Shown here: positions 34,105 through 35,431 of the stretch, in pieces
How positions within the stretch are numbered: position 1 is the stretch's first letter
Layout: each line of letters starts with the position of its first letter
NCBI GenBank assembly: GCA_013151025.1
Contig: JAADJC010000012.1
Span: 1-35,431, forward strand
Reading direction: 5' to 3'
DNA: 35,431 bases
DNA from: Acidobacteriota bacterium
GTDB lineage: Bacteria; Acidobacteriota; Holophagae; Thermotomaculales; Thermotomaculaceae
Notes under the pieces: model-generated
What the model saw: the letters and a program-made list of their open reading frames with translations, nothing else
Database searches by the model: none
What the model was told of the DNA's origin: nothing
Translations under genes and position numbers: made by a program

Positions 34105-34182
34105 CGAAATTTATATATTTTTTGGATAGTTGGAGATACTACAGATGACTCAGAAAAGAGTCTGAATAATTAAGGGGATTTT

Positions 34183-35208
34183 ATGGCTAAAACAGCTCTG
34201 ATTACAGGAATTCGGGGACAGGATGGGGCTTATTTGGCTCAACTTTTACTGGACAAAGGTTACAATGTGGTAGGTGCCGACCGAAGAAGTGGAGGTGCTA
34301 ATTACTGGCGGTTAAAAGAGTTGGGTATTTATAAAGACATTAAACTGGAATATATGGATTTGTTGGAATTAACCAACATTATCCGTTCAATAGAAAAAAT
34401 TAAACCGGATGAAATATACAATTTAGCAGCTCAAAGTTTTGTTCCGACTTCCTTTGAACAACCGATGTTGACATCCGAGATCAATGCTATCGGTGTACTC
34501 CGACTGCTGGAAGGCATTCGGCAAGTAAATCCAAGCACGAAATTCTATCAGGCGTCAACAAGCGAATTGTTTGGGAGGGCCCATGAAATCCCCCAGAAAG
34601 AGACAACCCCATTCCATCCGAGAAGCCCTTACGGTGCGGCAAAACTTTTTGGGCATTGGATTACTGTAAATTATAGAGAATCATATAGAATGTTTGCTTG
34701 TTCGGGAATTTTGTTCAACCATGAATCGCCACTCCGCGGGATGGAATTTATTACAAGGAAATTGGCCTATGCCGTTGCCAGTATCCATTTCGGTTTACAG
34801 GATAAAGTTGTCGTTGGTAATCTGGAAGCAAAGCGGGACTGGGGGTTTGCCAAAGAATATGTAGAAGGAATGTGGAAAATGCTCCAACTGAAGGAACCGG
34901 ATGATTTTGTTCTTGCGACGGGGCAAACCCATTCTGTCAGAGAATTTATTGAGGCAGCTTTTCGGGTAGTTGGCGTACACCTGGTTTGGGAAGGATCCGC
35001 TATGAATACAGTTGGACGGTGTAAAAAGACAGGAAAAACGAGAGTTGTAGTTTCCCCTGATTTTTATCGCCCCGCTGAAGTCGATTTACTACTCGGCAGC
35101 CCGTTAAAGGCGAAAGAAAAACTGGGATGGAAACCAAGAGTTGGATTTGAACAACTTGTGGACATGATGGTAGAAGCGGATTTAAAACGCTTAAAAAAGG
35201 AAATTTGA
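34183..35208 (+). CDS. gmd: GDP-mannose 4,6-dehydratase
   Basis: NADP-dependent short-chain dehydrogenase converting GDP-D-mannose to GDP-4-keto-6-deoxy-D-mannose. It has the cofactor motif TGIRGQDGAYLAQLL (about residues 8-22; the usual Thr after GI is Arg here), YNLAAQSFVPTSFE, the STSE segment with catalytic Thr/Glu, SPYGAAKLFGHW with the Tyr-Lys pair, FNHESPLRG, and the C-terminal FYRPAEVDLLLGSPLKAKEKLGW. At 341 residues the length is normal. It follows the ColD gene by 78 bp on the same strand. AAGGGG lies before the ATG. Confidence 0.95.
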   Translation: MAKTALITGIRGQDGAYLAQLLLDKGYNVVGADRRSGGANYWRLKELGIYKDIKLEYMDLLELTNIIRSIEKIKPDEIYNLAAQSFVPTSFEQPMLTSEINAIGVLRLLEGIRQVNPSTKFYQASTSELFGRAHEIPQKETTPFHPRSPYGAAKLFGHWITVNYRESYRMFACSGILFNHESPLRGMEFITRKLAYAVASIHFGLQDKVVVGNLEAKRDWGFAKEYVEGMWKMLQLKEPDDFVLATGQTHSVREFIEAAFRVVGVHLVWEGSAMNTVGRCKKTGKTRVVVSPDFYRPAEVDLLLGSPLKAKEKLGWKPRVGFEQLVDMMVEADLKRLKKEI

Positions 35209-35260
35209 TCGGTCAAAGTTTGTTTTACTTATTGTGGGTCGGCCATTTGCCGGAGAGGTT

Positions 35261-35431
35261 ATGAAGAAAAAAGTCGCAATTGTAGATCCCGCGTCTTACA
35301 CATTACCCTATGATTTCTACTACATTCATGAGATTGCGAAAGCATTTAATGTAGACTTTTATTGTTCAACAACCCCCTTTAATTGGGAATATGTAGAAAA
35401 ACTCGCCAATATCCCAGGGGTAAAAATTTTA
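35261..35431 (+). CDS. Start of a probable family 4 glycosyltransferase (truncated)
   Basis: An ATG at 35261, preceded by GGAGAGG, opens a frame of 57 codons that runs off the window. The product begins MKKKVAIVDPASYTLPYDFY, then HEIAKAFNVDFYCSTTPF, which resembles the first beta-alpha-beta unit of GT-B family 4 glycosyltransferases. The assignment rests only on this start and on its place in a sugar-nucleotide cluster. Confidence 0.6.
   Translation, partial: MKKKVAIVDPASYTLPYDFYYIHEIAKAFNVDFYCSTTPFNWEYVEKLANIPGVKIL

Noticed and set aside
1-35431. tRNA/rRNA genes, CRISPR arrays, insertion sequences or phage genes
   Set aside because: No cloverleaf-like sequence, regularly spaced direct repeats, transposase or integrase reading frame was seen by eye on either strand.

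Overview
The window looks like a chromosomal segment of a Gram-negative, rod-shaped bacterium with a strongly respiratory, probably anaerobic, metabolism. Rod shape follows from mreB, mreCD, PBP2 and RodA. A diderm envelope is inferred from SppA, a periplasmic DPP-type peptidase, a lytic transglycosylase and an O-antigen-like sugar-nucleotide locus. Periplasmic respiration follows from 38 putative c-type haem sites packed into three proteins. The propeller-Y_Y_Y-GGDEF protein, the DUF4416-like protein and the XrtA-type deacetylase fit lineages such as the FCB superphylum or its uncultured neighbours. No rRNA or tRNA gene is present, so the taxonomic placement is weak.

Layout. (1) 1-2613: a GAF-GGDEF cyclase and mreB, closed by a strong bidirectional terminator. 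(2) 2635-6461, minus strand: sppA and an S9 peptidase, coupled by an ATGA overlap and splitting mreB from the other elongasome genes. (3) About 6575-12290, plus strand: mreC, mreD, mrdA, rodA, a diacylglycerol-kinase-family lipid kinase and a plsC-like acyltransferase, nearly all overlapping. (4) 12393-13727: a class III flavin disulfide reductase. (5) 13768-16647, minus: a large propeller sensor with a diguanylate cyclase output. (6) 16818-24052: a divergent electron-transfer locus. Four overlapping minus-strand genes encode cytochrome b, a 9-haem cytochrome c, a second cytochrome b, and a NapC-anchored protein with up to 18 haems. One plus-strand gene encodes an 11-haem c domain fused to a third cytochrome b. 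(7) 24156-28266, minus: alaS, a lytic transglycosylase and an MBL-fold hydrolase, all overlapping. (8) 28475 to the end: surface polysaccharide genes, namely a deacetylase, methyltransferase, frameshifted DUF4416 gene, sugar-nucleotide epimerase, GT2, ColD-type 3-dehydratase, GDP-mannose 4,6-dehydratase and the start of a GT4.

How they work together. Regions 1-3 form the lateral wall growth machine plus membrane lipid and periplasmic protein turnover. Region 6 appears to be a quinone-linked inner-membrane and periplasmic electron conduit built from one recurring cytochrome b/multihaem c module, present once as a fusion and once or twice as separate genes. Region 8 makes GDP-4-keto-6-deoxymannose and removes its 3-hydroxyl, pointing to a 3,6-dideoxyhexose such as colitose.

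The points most worth a second look are the cytochrome locus with its CX3CH site and shared promoter half-sites, the apparent AUC start of mreC, the frameshift in the DUF4416 gene, and the ColD active-site histidine.
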